From Chthoniobacterales bacterium (GTDB lineage: Bacteria; Verrucomicrobiota; Verrucomicrobiia; Chthoniobacterales; UBA10450), in the NCBI GenBank assembly GCA_013815325.1, contig JACDGM010000002.1:28556-92555 (forward strand): 64,000 nucleotides of DNA, read 5' to 3'. Of this stretch, positions 49,060-59,122 are shown piece after piece. The translations under genes and the position numbers were made by a program. The notes under the pieces are model-generated. The model did not search any database. It saw only the letters and a list, made by a program, of their open reading frames with translations, and was not told the origin of the DNA. Numbering within the stretch: the stretch's first letter is position 1; each line of letters starts with the position of its first letter.

Positions 49060-50292
49060 CTATCCACTCGTTCCACGCAGCGTCGAGACGGGCGAGAGCA
49101 AACCGGCGCGGCGGGCCGGCACGTAGCTGGCGATCGCGACCGCGACGAGGGCGAGCAAGGTGGCCCAGAGATAATGGCGCCAGTCCCAAGTGACGAGAAA
49201 ATGATTGGCATAAATCAATCCCCGCACCCTGATCGGGATATGAGCGACGCCCAGCGTGAGAAGCGCCCCCGCGCCGCAGCCGACTAATGAACCGGCGCCC
49301 GCGATCATCGCGCCCTGCCAGAGAAAAATCGAGGAAATGTCGCGGCGCCGATAGCCGATCGAGCGCAGGATGGCGATCTCCTTCACCTTCGAGAGCACGG
49401 TCATGGTGAGGACATTGAAGATACCAAAGCCGGCGAGTAGGATGATGAGCGAGACAGTGATCGCCGCCGAGAGCCGGATGGTGAGGAACAATTGCAGGTT
49501 GGCCTCTTCGCGTTCTTGCCAGCTTTCCGTCTCGTGCCCAAAGAGCGTCTCAAAACGCGCCGCCAACGCCGGCGCGCGCTCCGGGTCGCGCAGTTTGTAA
49601 ATGATGAGCGAAGTCGTGTACGGTTTTTTCAGTAAACTCTGCGCAACTTTTGCGTGGCAATAGATGCGGACGGCATCGACCACGCCCACGCCGCTGCGCG
49701 CGGTCGCGGCGACGACGAAGCGTCGATATTCGCCGTCGGGCGAGAGCAGTTGCACGGAATCGCCGGGGACCACTTGAAGCGCGTCCGCCAGCCGCGAGCC
49801 GACGACGATCGAGTTCGGGTTGTTGCGGAAATCGTCCAGGCTTCCGGTCTCGATTTGCTGACCTAGATTGGTCGTTTGCAGATGCGGGGCAAGATCGATC
49901 CCGAAGAGATCGACCGTCCCGTTTTGGAACCCAGCGCGGGCGCTGAGCGTGCCGCGGAGAACGGGTGAGCAAGCGACCACATTGGAAAAACGCCGGCTCA
50001 CGCGCATGACCTCCGCTGCGTCGTTGACCCCTTCGAAAAGACGCCGATGCGGCGGGTGCACGGGCAGAGAAGGCAAGGCGGCCGTACCCTCGAGGGTTTG
50101 CACGCGCGCTCGCAGCACGAGCGCGCCGTTGCTCCCGAGGGTGGAATCGATGAAGCTTTTCGCGAAGCCTTGGGTCTGCGCCTGGGTGCAGATGAAAATC
50201 GCCACGCCGAAAACCACTCCGCCGAGGCTGAGGAAAAAGGCGCGTTTGCGGTGGCCGAGAAAACGGAGCGCGATGTAGAGCGGTGGCGTCAC
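49060..50292 (-). CDS. FtsX/MacB-like ABC transporter permease
   Basis: 410 aa; ALRFLGHRKRAFFLSLGGVVFGVAIFI, FGIFNVLTMTVLSKVKEIAILRSIGYRRRDISSIFLWQGAMIAGAGSLVG. Confidence 0.93.
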   Translation of the reverse strand: MTPPLYIALRFLGHRKRAFFLSLGGVVFGVAIFICTQAQTQGFAKSFIDSTLGSNGALVLRARVQTLEGTAALPSLPVHPPHRRLFEGVNDAAEVMRVSRRFSNVVACSPVLRGTLSARAGFQNGTVDLFGIDLAPHLQTTNLGQQIETGSLDDFRNNPNSIVVGSRLADALQVVPGDSVQLLSPDGEYRRFVVAATARSGVGVVDAVRIYCHAKVAQSLLKKPYTTSLIIYKLRDPERAPALAARFETLFGHETESWQEREEANLQLFLTIRLSAAITVSLIILLAGFGIFNVLTMTVLSKVKEIAILRSIGYRRRDISSIFLWQGAMIAGAGSLVGCGAGALLTLGVAHIPIRVRGLIYANHFLVTWDWRHYLWATLLALVAVAIASYVPARRAGLLSPVSTLRGTSG

Positions 50293-51446
50293 CGTCGCGG
50301 GCCCGGCTGATCGGAGTGGACGAGGCGTTGCCTAACGAATTGGCCCGGGCGCAATTGATCCTGATCGGTCACGACAACGTGCGCGCCTTCTTTCAGACCG
50401 GATCGCGCCTCGGCAAAATCGAGCGTGCGATAACCGACCTCGACGGTGCGCGCTTCCACCATGCCGTGGGCCACGACCAAAACCTGATCGACGAGCAACG
50501 CGCGCGACGGCACGAGGAGCGCGTTCTCGTGGCGGCCGGTGATGATGTTCATCTCGCCGGTCATCCCAGCCATAAGATTTTTCGGCGGATTTTCCAGCTC
50601 GAGCACGACCGTATAACGCTGCGTCTCGGGATCGGCCGCCGGCAGAATGGATGAGACCGTCGCGGCGAATTGACGCGTGCGATACGCATACATTTGCAGG
50701 CTGGCTTTCATCCCGGCTTTCACTTCGCCAACGTCCTCTTCGTTTACCTCGCCGCGCACATAATTCTTGCGGGACGAAACCGTGAGCAGCTCGTTGCCAT
50801 CGGCTATCAGCTCGCCGTCGATCACGCGCAGCCCGGAGAGAATGCCATCCATCGGCGCGCGGATTTCGGTGTTCTTCATTTGCGCTTCGGCCTTTTGCAC
50901 GGCAGTTCGGAGCGCTTCGAGATTGCGCTCGCGCTCGATCCGCTCCGTCTTGAGCGCGTCGCGCAAACGGTTCGCCTCGCTTTTCGCTTTCTCGTACTCG
51001 ACCGCCGGGACGTTGCTCAACCCGGCCAATTTTTTCAGCCGCTCCACGTTTCCTTCCGCGATTTTCAGCGGCTCCGATGAGGGTAAATCCAGACGCGCGC
51101 TTTCCGTCGCCGCTTGCAGATCGGCTTGTGCTTGCCTGAGCTGGCGCGCGGTGCTTTCATCGGTGATCGAGGCGAGTAGCTCACCTTTCTTCACCTGTTT
51201 GCCGATTGCCCCGCGTCCCGCCGCGAGTGGCTCGGCCATTTCGATGAAGCCGGCGTTCTGTGCCCGCACATGATTCACAAACGACGGCTCAATCCGCACC
51301 GTGCCATAAACCGCAGAGATGGCCGTGCCGCGCGTCACTCGCTCCACTTCGGCAACTGGACGCGACCAGAAAAAAATCAAGACGCAGGCCGGCACGGCCA
51401 GCGCGAGAATGATCCAGAGCGTGCGTTTCGAAATTCGCGGATTCAA
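50289..51446 (-). CDS. HlyD-type periplasmic adaptor
   Basis: 385 aa; N-terminal TM, coiled coil, MKNTEIRAPMDGILSGLRVIDGELIADGNELLTV, GMTGEMNIITGRHENALLVPSRAL. Confidence 0.93.
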   Translation of the reverse strand: MNPRISKRTLWIILALAVPACVLIFFWSRPVAEVERVTRGTAISAVYGTVRIEPSFVNHVRAQNAGFIEMAEPLAAGRGAIGKQVKKGELLASITDESTARQLRQAQADLQAATESARLDLPSSEPLKIAEGNVERLKKLAGLSNVPAVEYEKAKSEANRLRDALKTERIERERNLEALRTAVQKAEAQMKNTEIRAPMDGILSGLRVIDGELIADGNELLTVSSRKNYVRGEVNEEDVGEVKAGMKASLQMYAYRTRQFAATVSSILPAADPETQRYTVVLELENPPKNLMAGMTGEMNIITGRHENALLVPSRALLVDQVLVVAHGMVEARTVEVGYRTLDFAEARSGLKEGAHVVVTDQDQLRPGQFVRQRLVHSDQPGPRR

Positions 51447-52783
51447 CGTTTTGAATTATGCACGCTGGCGGCGTTCGCGTCCGAGAATTGAAAATAGCGG
51501 CCGGCCGCGCGATCCCATTCGGCCAGCGCCACGTTTTGCTGGTAGGCCGCGTTGAGCAACCCGCGGCGCGTCGCGAGCAGATCGGTTTCCGCGGTGCGGA
51601 ATTCCAATTGCGAGGCGAGTCCTTGCTGCCAGCTCTGCTCGACCACGGCCACATTTTTCTCCGCCACATCGATGGCTTTGACCAGCGAATCATGGCGCGC
51701 GGCGATGGCGCGAAAATTATTTTGCAGGCTGCCTAATTCCCGCACGACGCTCGCTTCCAGCTTTTGCAACTGCACCTCGTTTATTTCGCGCAGCGATCGC
51801 TGCCGCAGCGTCGCGCCGCCGACTGTGCCGTTATCGATGACCCGCCAGGTGTAGCCCGCGCCCGGGCTGATCTCGGAGGAAACGATGTCGTCGGACCGTT
51901 GCGCGGAACCGGAGCTGGCTTGGCGCAGATTGGTCGCGGGGATGTACCGGCCGAAGACGGTAAGATCGAGGCGCGGGTAATAGCCGGCCGCCACGATGCG
52001 CTGATCTTCGCGTGCTGCCCTAACGAGAAGCCGCGCAAGACGGAGGTCGGCGCGGCGCTCGAGCGCGGCCGAGATCTCACTTTCGAGAGAAAAATCCGCG
52101 CGCACGAAATCGAGCGTTCCTTGAGGCGAAGGCAGCACCGCGCCGGGGGCAAGATCGCCGCCGGTCGCGCTCGCCAGTTGCAGGACGGCGGCGCCGTAGG
52201 CGCGGTGGGCATCTTCGATTTGCGGATCGAGTTCGCGCGCCTGCAATGTCGCGGCGGCGAGCGCGCCGCGATTGACCGTGCCGGCTTCATAGCGCGCCTC
52301 TTCGCTGCGCATATTTTCGTCGAGCCGCTGGCGTTGCGATCGTCCCAACTCTTCGAGCGATCGATCGTAAAGAGCGGTGTAAAATGCGATCCGCGCCAGG
52401 TGCAGTTGCTCGACCACCGCGACGTTCAACTGCTGAGCAGCGATCAGCACTTCCAGATCGCCCCGGCGCAACGAAGCCGGAATCGCCGCCTGAAAAAGCG
52501 GCTGCCGGAAATTCCCTTGCGCGAAGGCGAACGGCTGGGTCGAATCCTGCCCGGCGCGAGCGCCGCCCTGCGCTCCCGCAGGGACCGCGAGTGCGACGTT
52601 GGGCAGCGCGATGGAACGAAAGACGAGGCGCTGACCGGCGGCTTGTTCGACCGCGGTCCTGGCTTGCAGAACGCGCGGATTTTTTTCGAGTGAGCGCGCG
52701 AGCGCGGTATCCAGGGTCAAACCTGGGGCGAGCTCGGGATTAACGAGGGCGAACGCAAGGATGGCGAACAACCAGGTTTTCAT
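51443..52783 (-). CDS. TolC family outer membrane efflux protein
   Basis: 446 aa; signal peptide, TLDTALARSLEKNPRVLQARTAVEQA, duplicated OEP repeats. Confidence 0.92.
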   Translation of the reverse strand: MKTWLFAILAFALVNPELAPGLTLDTALARSLEKNPRVLQARTAVEQAAGQRLVFRSIALPNVALAVPAGAQGGARAGQDSTQPFAFAQGNFRQPLFQAAIPASLRRGDLEVLIAAQQLNVAVVEQLHLARIAFYTALYDRSLEELGRSQRQRLDENMRSEEARYEAGTVNRGALAAATLQARELDPQIEDAHRAYGAAVLQLASATGGDLAPGAVLPSPQGTLDFVRADFSLESEISAALERRADLRLARLLVRAAREDQRIVAAGYYPRLDLTVFGRYIPATNLRQASSGSAQRSDDIVSSEISPGAGYTWRVIDNGTVGGATLRQRSLREINEVQLQKLEASVVRELGSLQNNFRAIAARHDSLVKAIDVAEKNVAVVEQSWQQGLASQLEFRTAETDLLATRRGLLNAAYQQNVALAEWDRAAGRYFQFSDANAASVHNSKR

Positions 52784-54153
52784 TTCTTGCCATCAAGACT
52801 CGAAGGGGGCCGCACCGCCTGGAAAACTCGATCCTCCGCGTGCTCGTCGTTAGGCTGGACCGCACGCGGCGAATCTCCGCCAGACGCGCGATCGAGTCGC
52901 GCCAAGGCGGCGTTGTGAAGATAGATCGCGCTCAACCGCGTCGTGCGCGTCCGCGTCACATCGCCGGCGGCTTGCAAAATATCGAGCTGCGTTCCGAGCC
53001 CGGCGGCGAGATTGCTTTGCGCGAAGCCGAGTGCTTCGTCCGCGGTCCGCGCATTTTGAGCCTGCGCCTGAAGCACGCTCTCGGCTTGTTGCAGATCGAG
53101 AAACGCGCTGCGCACCTCGGATTCAATCCCGAGCTTTACGGCTTTGAGCGCGAGCAGCGCACCGTCGCGGCGCGCCCTCGTCGCATCCATTCGGCCGCGC
53201 GTGGCGAAGCCGTCGAAAAGATTCCAGGTGGCGTTGAGGCCGACGACGTAGCCGTGATTGAACTCCGGGCCGACGTTGGGGTCGCGTTCGCTGTAGGCTT
53301 CGTAGCCGCTGAAAAATTGCACATGGGGACGGGTCGCGCTGCGATCGACTTCCAACTGTTTCTCCTCGATTGCCACGTCCTTTTGCGCCGAGCGGATTTC
53401 GGGCCGATCGGTCAGTGCGCGCATGAGTGCGGCATTCAAATCCGGGTGGCGCGGCTCGTACTGCAAACTGCCAACGGCCTCGAATGGCCGCTCGCCGGAG
53501 GCACGGCTCTCGAAGCCGCAGAGATCGCTCAAGTGCAGGTAGGAATTTTGCAGATCGGTCTGCGCCTGGATCAGCTCCGGCTCTTCGTTGGCCAGCGCGA
53601 CTTCCGCGCGGCTCGCGTCGAGCGGGCCGACTGTTCCCGCGCTCAAGCGTTCACGCTCGCTCTTTAACTCGCCGCGCAGGACAGCGACCGATTCTTCGCG
53701 GAGGTGGATCTTTTCCCGATTCAGAAGCAGTTCGTAGAAGGCGAGACGGACATCCATCGTCACGCGATCGGTTACCACCTGCCGCTCGTCGTCCTGCTTC
53801 GCCAGCGTAAGGCGGGCGATCGCTGTCTGGTTGCTGGTCGCGCCCCCAGTGTAGAGATTTTCCACCACACGGAGCGACGTGCTGTAGTCATCCGGGCGCA
53901 GACGTGAAGATTCCGCGCGTTCACGCCGGCGATAAAGTCCATCGGAAATAACCGAGGGCAGGTAACCTGCACGCGCTTCGATCTGACCGCCCCGCGCGGC
54001 CTGGATCTTCTTGCGCGCGATCGCGATCTCTGGGTTCTGCGTCTGGGCCAGCCTAACGAGATCGTCAATCGTATAGCGGGGAGCGCCCCGCACGCGCGCG
54101 ACCGAAGGCAAAGCGACAAGCGCGCAGAGCGCGAGGCGAAGGATCGGTCGCAT
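52780..54153 (-). CDS. TolC family outer membrane efflux protein
   Basis: Start MRPILRLALCALVALPS at 54153; RYTIDDLVRLAQTQNPEIAIARKKIQAARG; LEVDRSATRPHVQFFSGYEAYSERDPN. Confidence 0.92.
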   Translation of the reverse strand: MRPILRLALCALVALPSVARVRGAPRYTIDDLVRLAQTQNPEIAIARKKIQAARGGQIEARAGYLPSVISDGLYRRRERAESSRLRPDDYSTSLRVVENLYTGGATSNQTAIARLTLAKQDDERQVVTDRVTMDVRLAFYELLLNREKIHLREESVAVLRGELKSERERLSAGTVGPLDASRAEVALANEEPELIQAQTDLQNSYLHLSDLCGFESRASGERPFEAVGSLQYEPRHPDLNAALMRALTDRPEIRSAQKDVAIEEKQLEVDRSATRPHVQFFSGYEAYSERDPNVGPEFNHGYVVGLNATWNLFDGFATRGRMDATRARRDGALLALKAVKLGIESEVRSAFLDLQQAESVLQAQAQNARTADEALGFAQSNLAAGLGTQLDILQAAGDVTRTRTTRLSAIYLHNAALARLDRASGGDSPRAVQPNDEHAEDRVFQAVRPPSSLDGKK

Positions 54154-54384
54154 GGATTTTTTTCCATGTCGCCTCTTCTTTGCGCAACTAAAATCCCTTG
54201 CCCGCGCGCTTTTGGTTTTGGGAAATTCCTCGCACAAAGTTCGCAAAGGTCACACAGGTGACGACGGATGCTTTGCACAGAGGAAGCGAAACTCAAAAAT
54301 CTTTGTGCCTTTCAGGCCCTTTGCCAGGCAATCGCTTTTGCACCTTGCCCCCGGGGTGCGGGTGCGGCAAGGTTGGCGCTTCGC

Positions 54385-55488
54385 ATGAGTAAAATCCCCA
54401 TCGCACTTATCGGTGTCGGTAATTGCGCCAGCTCGCTGGTGCAGGGGATTAGCTTCTATGGGAGCGCGCCGCGAAACGGTTCCTCGGTCGGCCTCATGCA
54501 CGAGGAGGTCGGCCCTTATTCGCCTAACGACATCGAAGTCGTGGCCGCTTTTGATATCGATCGGCGCAAAGTCGGGTTCGATGTCAGTGAAGCAATTTTT
54601 GCTCCGCCGAATTGCACCAAGGTTTTTTGCGACAAAATCGCGAAGACCGGCACGATTGTAAAAATGGGTTGCGTGCTCGACGGCGTGGGCGCGCACATGA
54701 GCGGCTACGATCCGGCCCGCACCTTTCTGCCGCTCGAGAAAGAGTCGACCCGCGAACGGATCATCCAAGAGCTGCGCGAATCCGGCGCGCAAATCATGGT
54801 GAATTACCTCCCGGTTGGTTCGGAGGAGGCGACGCGTTTTTATGTGGGCTGCGCGCTCGAAGCTGGCGTGGGTCTGGTCAACAACATCCCGGTCTTCATC
54901 GCGAGCGATCCGGTTTGGGCGAAGCGGTTCGAGGAAAAAAATCTCCCGCTCGTCGGCGATGACATCAAAGCGCAAATGGGCGCGACGGTGCTGCATCGCA
55001 CGATCGTCGATCTCTTCCGCAAGCGCGGCGTGCAAGTAAAGCGCACCTATCAGCTCAACACCGGCGGCAACACCGATTTCCTGAACATGCTCAACCGGAG
55101 CCGGCTCGCCTCGAAGAAGACTTCCAAGACCGAGGCGGTGCAATCGGTCATCGGCGCGCGTCTCGCTGACGACGACATTCATATTGGGCCGAGCGATTAC
55201 GTTCCCTGGCAGAACGACAACAAGATTTGTTTCATTCGGGTGGAAGGCCGGCTTTTCGGCGACGTGCCGATGGAGATCGATCTCAAACTTTCGGTCGAGG
55301 ATTCGCCTAATTCCGCGGGCGTGGCGATCGACGCCATTCGCTGCTGCAAGCTCGCTCTCGATCGCGGGAAAGGTGGCGTCCTCCATTCCGCGTCGGCTTA
55401 TTTTTCCAAGCATCCGGCGGTGCAAATGACCGACGACGAGGCGTACCAGCGCGTCGAGGAATTTATCCGCGGCGAGCGCGACTCTTAG
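54385..55488 (+). CDS. Inositol-3-phosphate synthase family protein
   Basis: MSKIPIALIGVGNCASSLVQGISFY, MVNYLPVGSEEATRFY, TYQLNTGGNTDFLNM, RLADDDIHIGPSDYVPWQNDNKICF. Confidence 0.93.
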   Translation: MSKIPIALIGVGNCASSLVQGISFYGSAPRNGSSVGLMHEEVGPYSPNDIEVVAAFDIDRRKVGFDVSEAIFAPPNCTKVFCDKIAKTGTIVKMGCVLDGVGAHMSGYDPARTFLPLEKESTRERIIQELRESGAQIMVNYLPVGSEEATRFYVGCALEAGVGLVNNIPVFIASDPVWAKRFEEKNLPLVGDDIKAQMGATVLHRTIVDLFRKRGVQVKRTYQLNTGGNTDFLNMLNRSRLASKKTSKTEAVQSVIGARLADDDIHIGPSDYVPWQNDNKICFIRVEGRLFGDVPMEIDLKLSVEDSPNSAGVAIDAIRCCKLALDRGKGGVLHSASAYFSKHPAVQMTDDEAYQRVEEFIRGERDS

Positions 55489-55509
55489 CCGCGCAGACGT
55501 TTGAAGAGC

Positions 55510-55588
55510 AGACAGGATTAACGGGATTTAAAAGCGGCTTCGCCGGTTCCTCTTCTCGGAAAATCCTGTTAATCCTGTAAATCCTGTC
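55510..55588. repeat. Second copy of the GGATTAACAGGAT inverted repeat
   Basis: agacaggattaacgggattt ... aaatcctgttaatcctgtaaatcctgtc, same sequence family as 4980-5057. Confidence 0.8.
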
Positions 55589-55596
55589 CAGCCTCG

Positions 55597-56316
55597 ATGA
55601 GCGCGGAAATCTGGTTGAGCTGCCGCGATCTCGAGCGCTACCTCGGAGAGGACGACTCCCGCGTCCACGCGCTGCGCGGTGTGTCGCTCGACCTCGAGCC
55701 GGGCAGCGTGCACGCGGTCGTCGGGGCCTCGGGTTGTGGCAAGAGCACGCTCCTCTATATCCTGGGGTTGCTCGATCACGCGGACGGCGGCAGCCTAACG
55801 ATCGACGGTCATCTCATCGCGCAACTGCCCGATGACGAATTGGCGCGGCGGCGTAATGAGCTCCTCGGTTTCATTTTTCAATTTCATTTTCTGCTGGAGG
55901 ATTTCACGGCGCAGGAAAACGTCATGATCCCGATGCGCCGGCTCGGTCGCCTAACGGAAGAGGCGATGCTCGAGCGGGCCGCCAAACTGCTCGACGAGGT
56001 CGGACTCGCAGGAAAACTGCGCCGTCCGAGCCGGCATCTTTCCGGCGGCGAACAGCAGCGGGTGGCGATCGCGCGTGCGCTGGCGAACGATCCGCTGGTC
56101 ATTTTGGCCGACGAGCCGACAGGAAATCTCGACACCGCCAATGCCGCGCGCGCTTTTCGCTTGCTCCAGAAAATTGTGCGCGACGAGCGCAAAGCGCTAC
56201 TCCTGGTGACGCACAACCCGGCGATCGCGGAGGCGTGCGACTGGATTCACGAAATGCAGGACGGCGTAATCGTGGGCAGCCATGCGCGCGGCCGCGACGC
56301 ACGAACCGTTAGTTAG
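55597..56316 (+). CDS. ABC transporter ATP-binding protein (LolD/MacB type)
   Basis: 239 aa; VVGASGCGKSTLLYILGLLDHADGGSL, LSGGEQQRVAIARALANDPLVILADEPTGNLD. Confidence 0.94.
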   Translation: MSAEIWLSCRDLERYLGEDDSRVHALRGVSLDLEPGSVHAVVGASGCGKSTLLYILGLLDHADGGSLTIDGHLIAQLPDDELARRRNELLGFIFQFHFLLEDFTAQENVMIPMRRLGRLTEEAMLERAAKLLDEVGLAGKLRRPSRHLSGGEQQRVAIARALANDPLVILADEPTGNLDTANAARAFRLLQKIVRDERKALLLVTHNPAIAEACDWIHEMQDGVIVGSHARGRDARTVS

Positions 56317-56355
56317 GCGATCAGTCATGACGGAATTTTCGCGAAACCCTTGGGA

Positions 56356-57579
56356 ATGAGCGTACTTCAATTTCATCGGGTGGCGGACGAGGTGCACGCG
56401 AAGCCCAGCCGAAGGTGGCTCGTCCGGGATGTCCTGGTTCCCTTCGCCGCAACCCGGCTCCTGCTCATCGTGGTGGCCTGGGCCGGATTTCACTGGGTGA
56501 AAACACCGTTCAGAACCCACAAATGGGAAGTGGGAATCAATCACATGATGAGTCCGATCAAGGGCCAGCTCTCCGCGGATACTCACCCCTTGGTCAACAT
56601 GTGGTCACGCTGGGACAGCGAATGGTATCTCTCGGTGGCGAAGAATGGCTACGAGTTTACGCCAGGCAAGGAATCGAACGTTGCTTTCTTCCCGCTCTAC
56701 CCGTGCGCGGTGCGTGCCCTGCATTATATCTTTCCATTGCGGAGCGATGCTGGATGGCTCCTGCTCGGCATACTTCTCTCGAACGGATCGCTTCTGCTCT
56801 CATTGGTCTGCTTGAACCGGCTGGTTCGGCTGGACTATGACGACGCGATGGCGGCGCGCACCGTCCTTTATCTTTGCCTCTTCCCGACCACTCTCTTTCT
56901 CTCCGCCTTCTACTCGGAGTCCCTTTATCTCGCTTGTGTTCTCGGCGCTTTCTACCAGGCCCGGCGCGGGCGATGGCTTCTGGCTGGACTCCTGGCCGCT
57001 CTCGCTGCCATAGGCCGTGCGCCTGGCGGGCTAGTCGCTATCGCACTCGGCTTTGAGTACCTGCAGCAGAAGAAATTTCAATGGCGACAAATCAAGCTGG
57101 ATTGCCTGGCCTTCCTTCTGGCGCCGGCCGCGGTGGCCGCTCACATGGCGTTTTTCAAATGGCGCTTCGGCGACTGGTTTGTGATCTTCAAGGTCGAAGC
57201 CATAAAGAGCTGGTCCCGTACTCTTACTCCGCCCTGGGTCACACTCGGAACTTTTTTCCAACGTCCCCACGCGGGTAAAGGGACGCACGATTCTTATCTC
57301 GATCTGGTCTTCACCCTGGCCCTTCTCTGCCTAACGATCTTTGCCGCTTTGCGCTTGCGTTTGAGCTACGCTGTCTATGCCGTCCTCACGGTCATCTTCA
57401 TCACCTCCTGGGGGTATCTGACGTCCATCCCGCGATTTGGGGTGGTGATTTTCCCAATCGTGATCGCGCTCGCTTTGTTAGGGCTGAACGACACCTTCAA
57501 CCGCACCTACCTGATCGTTTCCGGAGGCATAGCCGCTTACTGCATGTTTACCTTTTCGCACTGGGGGTGGTTGGGTTGA
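56356..57579 (+). CDS. PIG-V-like membrane mannosyltransferase family protein
   Basis: Multi-TM; MWSRWDSEWYLSVAKNGYEF...VAFFPLYPCAVRALHYI, CLFPTTLFLSAFYSESLYLACVLGAFYQARRGRWLLAGLLAALAAIGRAPGGLVAI. Confidence 0.87.
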   Translation: MSVLQFHRVADEVHAKPSRRWLVRDVLVPFAATRLLLIVVAWAGFHWVKTPFRTHKWEVGINHMMSPIKGQLSADTHPLVNMWSRWDSEWYLSVAKNGYEFTPGKESNVAFFPLYPCAVRALHYIFPLRSDAGWLLLGILLSNGSLLLSLVCLNRLVRLDYDDAMAARTVLYLCLFPTTLFLSAFYSESLYLACVLGAFYQARRGRWLLAGLLAALAAIGRAPGGLVAIALGFEYLQQKKFQWRQIKLDCLAFLLAPAAVAAHMAFFKWRFGDWFVIFKVEAIKSWSRTLTPPWVTLGTFFQRPHAGKGTHDSYLDLVFTLALLCLTIFAALRLRLSYAVYAVLTVIFITSWGYLTSIPRFGVVIFPIVIALALLGLNDTFNRTYLIVSGGIAAYCMFTFSHWGWLG

Positions 57580-59117
57580 GACCGTGCAAAGAGATGATCG
57601 AGGACGTCGCGATCTCCGCGTTCCAAACCGATCACCCGCCACGCGAGCAGATAGCCAGCGAGGTACAGGCCCGCGGCGGCAAACTCCCAGATGATGCCGC
57701 GGGCAAAGAGGCGCGCGACTAACGCGATGGGCAACGGAATCAGCGCAGCGAGCCAGGGCTTGAGCAGGGCACGCCAGGGCCAGCGCCATTTCAAGAGCCA
57801 GGATATTTCCACTCCGCGCAGAACCCCCTGAATCGAATAGGGCACGAGCATCCCGAGCGCCGCACCCAGCGGACCAAAAGCGGGAATGAAAATGAGGTTG
57901 AGCCCGACAGCGGACACGAAGGCGATGGTTGAGTTGAAAAGATTAATTCCGGGCCGCTCGATCATGAGAATCGTCTCGCCCAGGCCGACGAAAGCGTTCA
58001 TTGCGCAGGCCGCGCCAATGATGGGGACCCAGGTGCCTCCTCCATAAAAGGCCGCTCCGAAAATGGTCATGATCCCGCCTCCGGCCAGCGCGAGCACAAT
58101 GAGCGCCGGCAGGAGAATGGCCAGCATCCAGCGAGCGAGGTAGCCGTAGCTCTCTTCCGCGGCGCGCATTTGTCCGGAAGAAATTTGGCGCGCCACCACC
58201 GGGGTAAAGATCGGGACAAAGACCCCGCCGACTTTCCGGAGACCACCGACGAGCTGCACGGCGGCAGCGTAAATCCCGAGTGTCTCGAGCGTCACTCCCG
58301 GAGCCCGCCCCACGAACCACCCAAGCATGATGACGTCGATATGCATCACTCCCAGATTGAGCAAGTCGTAGAGTGCAATCGGCGCGGAAGCCTGGACAAG
58401 CTTGCGCACGAGAGCATCGCCTTCCTGCCGGGGGGCGGCGCGCGACGCGCTCGCGAACAAACGGCGTGCGAGAAAAAATGCGACCAACCCGGAAGCCAGC
58501 GTCCCTGCGATGGCCGCGACTTCTGGCGCGAGATCCCGTATTCCCAAGGCCAGCGCCCCGAGTAGCGCAGCTGCCGTTCCCAAGCTTTCCGTGAAGCCGT
58601 GCGAATAGATTTCGTGATGCATCACCGCCATCCCCCGCGACAAGGCATTGCTGACGCGATAAAGCGCGAGGCCGGGAATCGCGAGCATCATGACGGATGC
58701 GGCGCGCGCCAGTTCCGGCCGCAAACCGAAACGGGGGCCGAAGATCCAGACCAGGACCGCAGCGACAAGCGCTAGGCCGATCCCGCTGCCAACAGAAATC
58801 GCGAGCGCCGCCCGCATCACCCGGCGGCTTCCGACGGGGTCGTGGGCCGCTTCGGTTTTGGCGACGAAGGCGATCGCGCTGTAGTCCAGACCGAGCGTGG
58901 CGAACTTGCTCAGCAAATCCATCGCCGCCCAGGCGAGCCCGAAGGTCCCGAGGACAGCGCTGCCCAGAAGGCGCGCGACCAAGAGCATGAAGATGGCCCG
59001 GAGATTGGAAGCGAGAAACGCCAGCGTGCTGAAGAACGCTCCCCTCGCGAGGACCGCGCCCTGCGCGGGCGCGTGGTTTGTCGCAGACCGGATTTTGGGG
59101 TCGAGCATGCGAGGCAT
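57537..59117 (-). CDS. Polysaccharide/oligosaccharide flippase (MATE/MOP type)
   Basis: 526 aa, about 12-14 TM; LLVARLLGSAVLGTFGLAWAAMDLLSKFATLGLDYSAIAFVAK. Confidence 0.9.
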   Translation of the reverse strand: MPRMLDPKIRSATNHAPAQGAVLARGAFFSTLAFLASNLRAIFMLLVARLLGSAVLGTFGLAWAAMDLLSKFATLGLDYSAIAFVAKTEAAHDPVGSRRVMRAALAISVGSGIGLALVAAVLVWIFGPRFGLRPELARAASVMMLAIPGLALYRVSNALSRGMAVMHHEIYSHGFTESLGTAAALLGALALGIRDLAPEVAAIAGTLASGLVAFFLARRLFASASRAAPRQEGDALVRKLVQASAPIALYDLLNLGVMHIDVIMLGWFVGRAPGVTLETLGIYAAAVQLVGGLRKVGGVFVPIFTPVVARQISSGQMRAAEESYGYLARWMLAILLPALIVLALAGGGIMTIFGAAFYGGGTWVPIIGAACAMNAFVGLGETILMIERPGINLFNSTIAFVSAVGLNLIFIPAFGPLGAALGMLVPYSIQGVLRGVEISWLLKWRWPWRALLKPWLAALIPLPIALVARLFARGIIWEFAAAGLYLAGYLLAWRVIGLERGDRDVLDHLFARSQPNHPQCEKVNMQ

Positions 59118-59122
59118 ATCGG

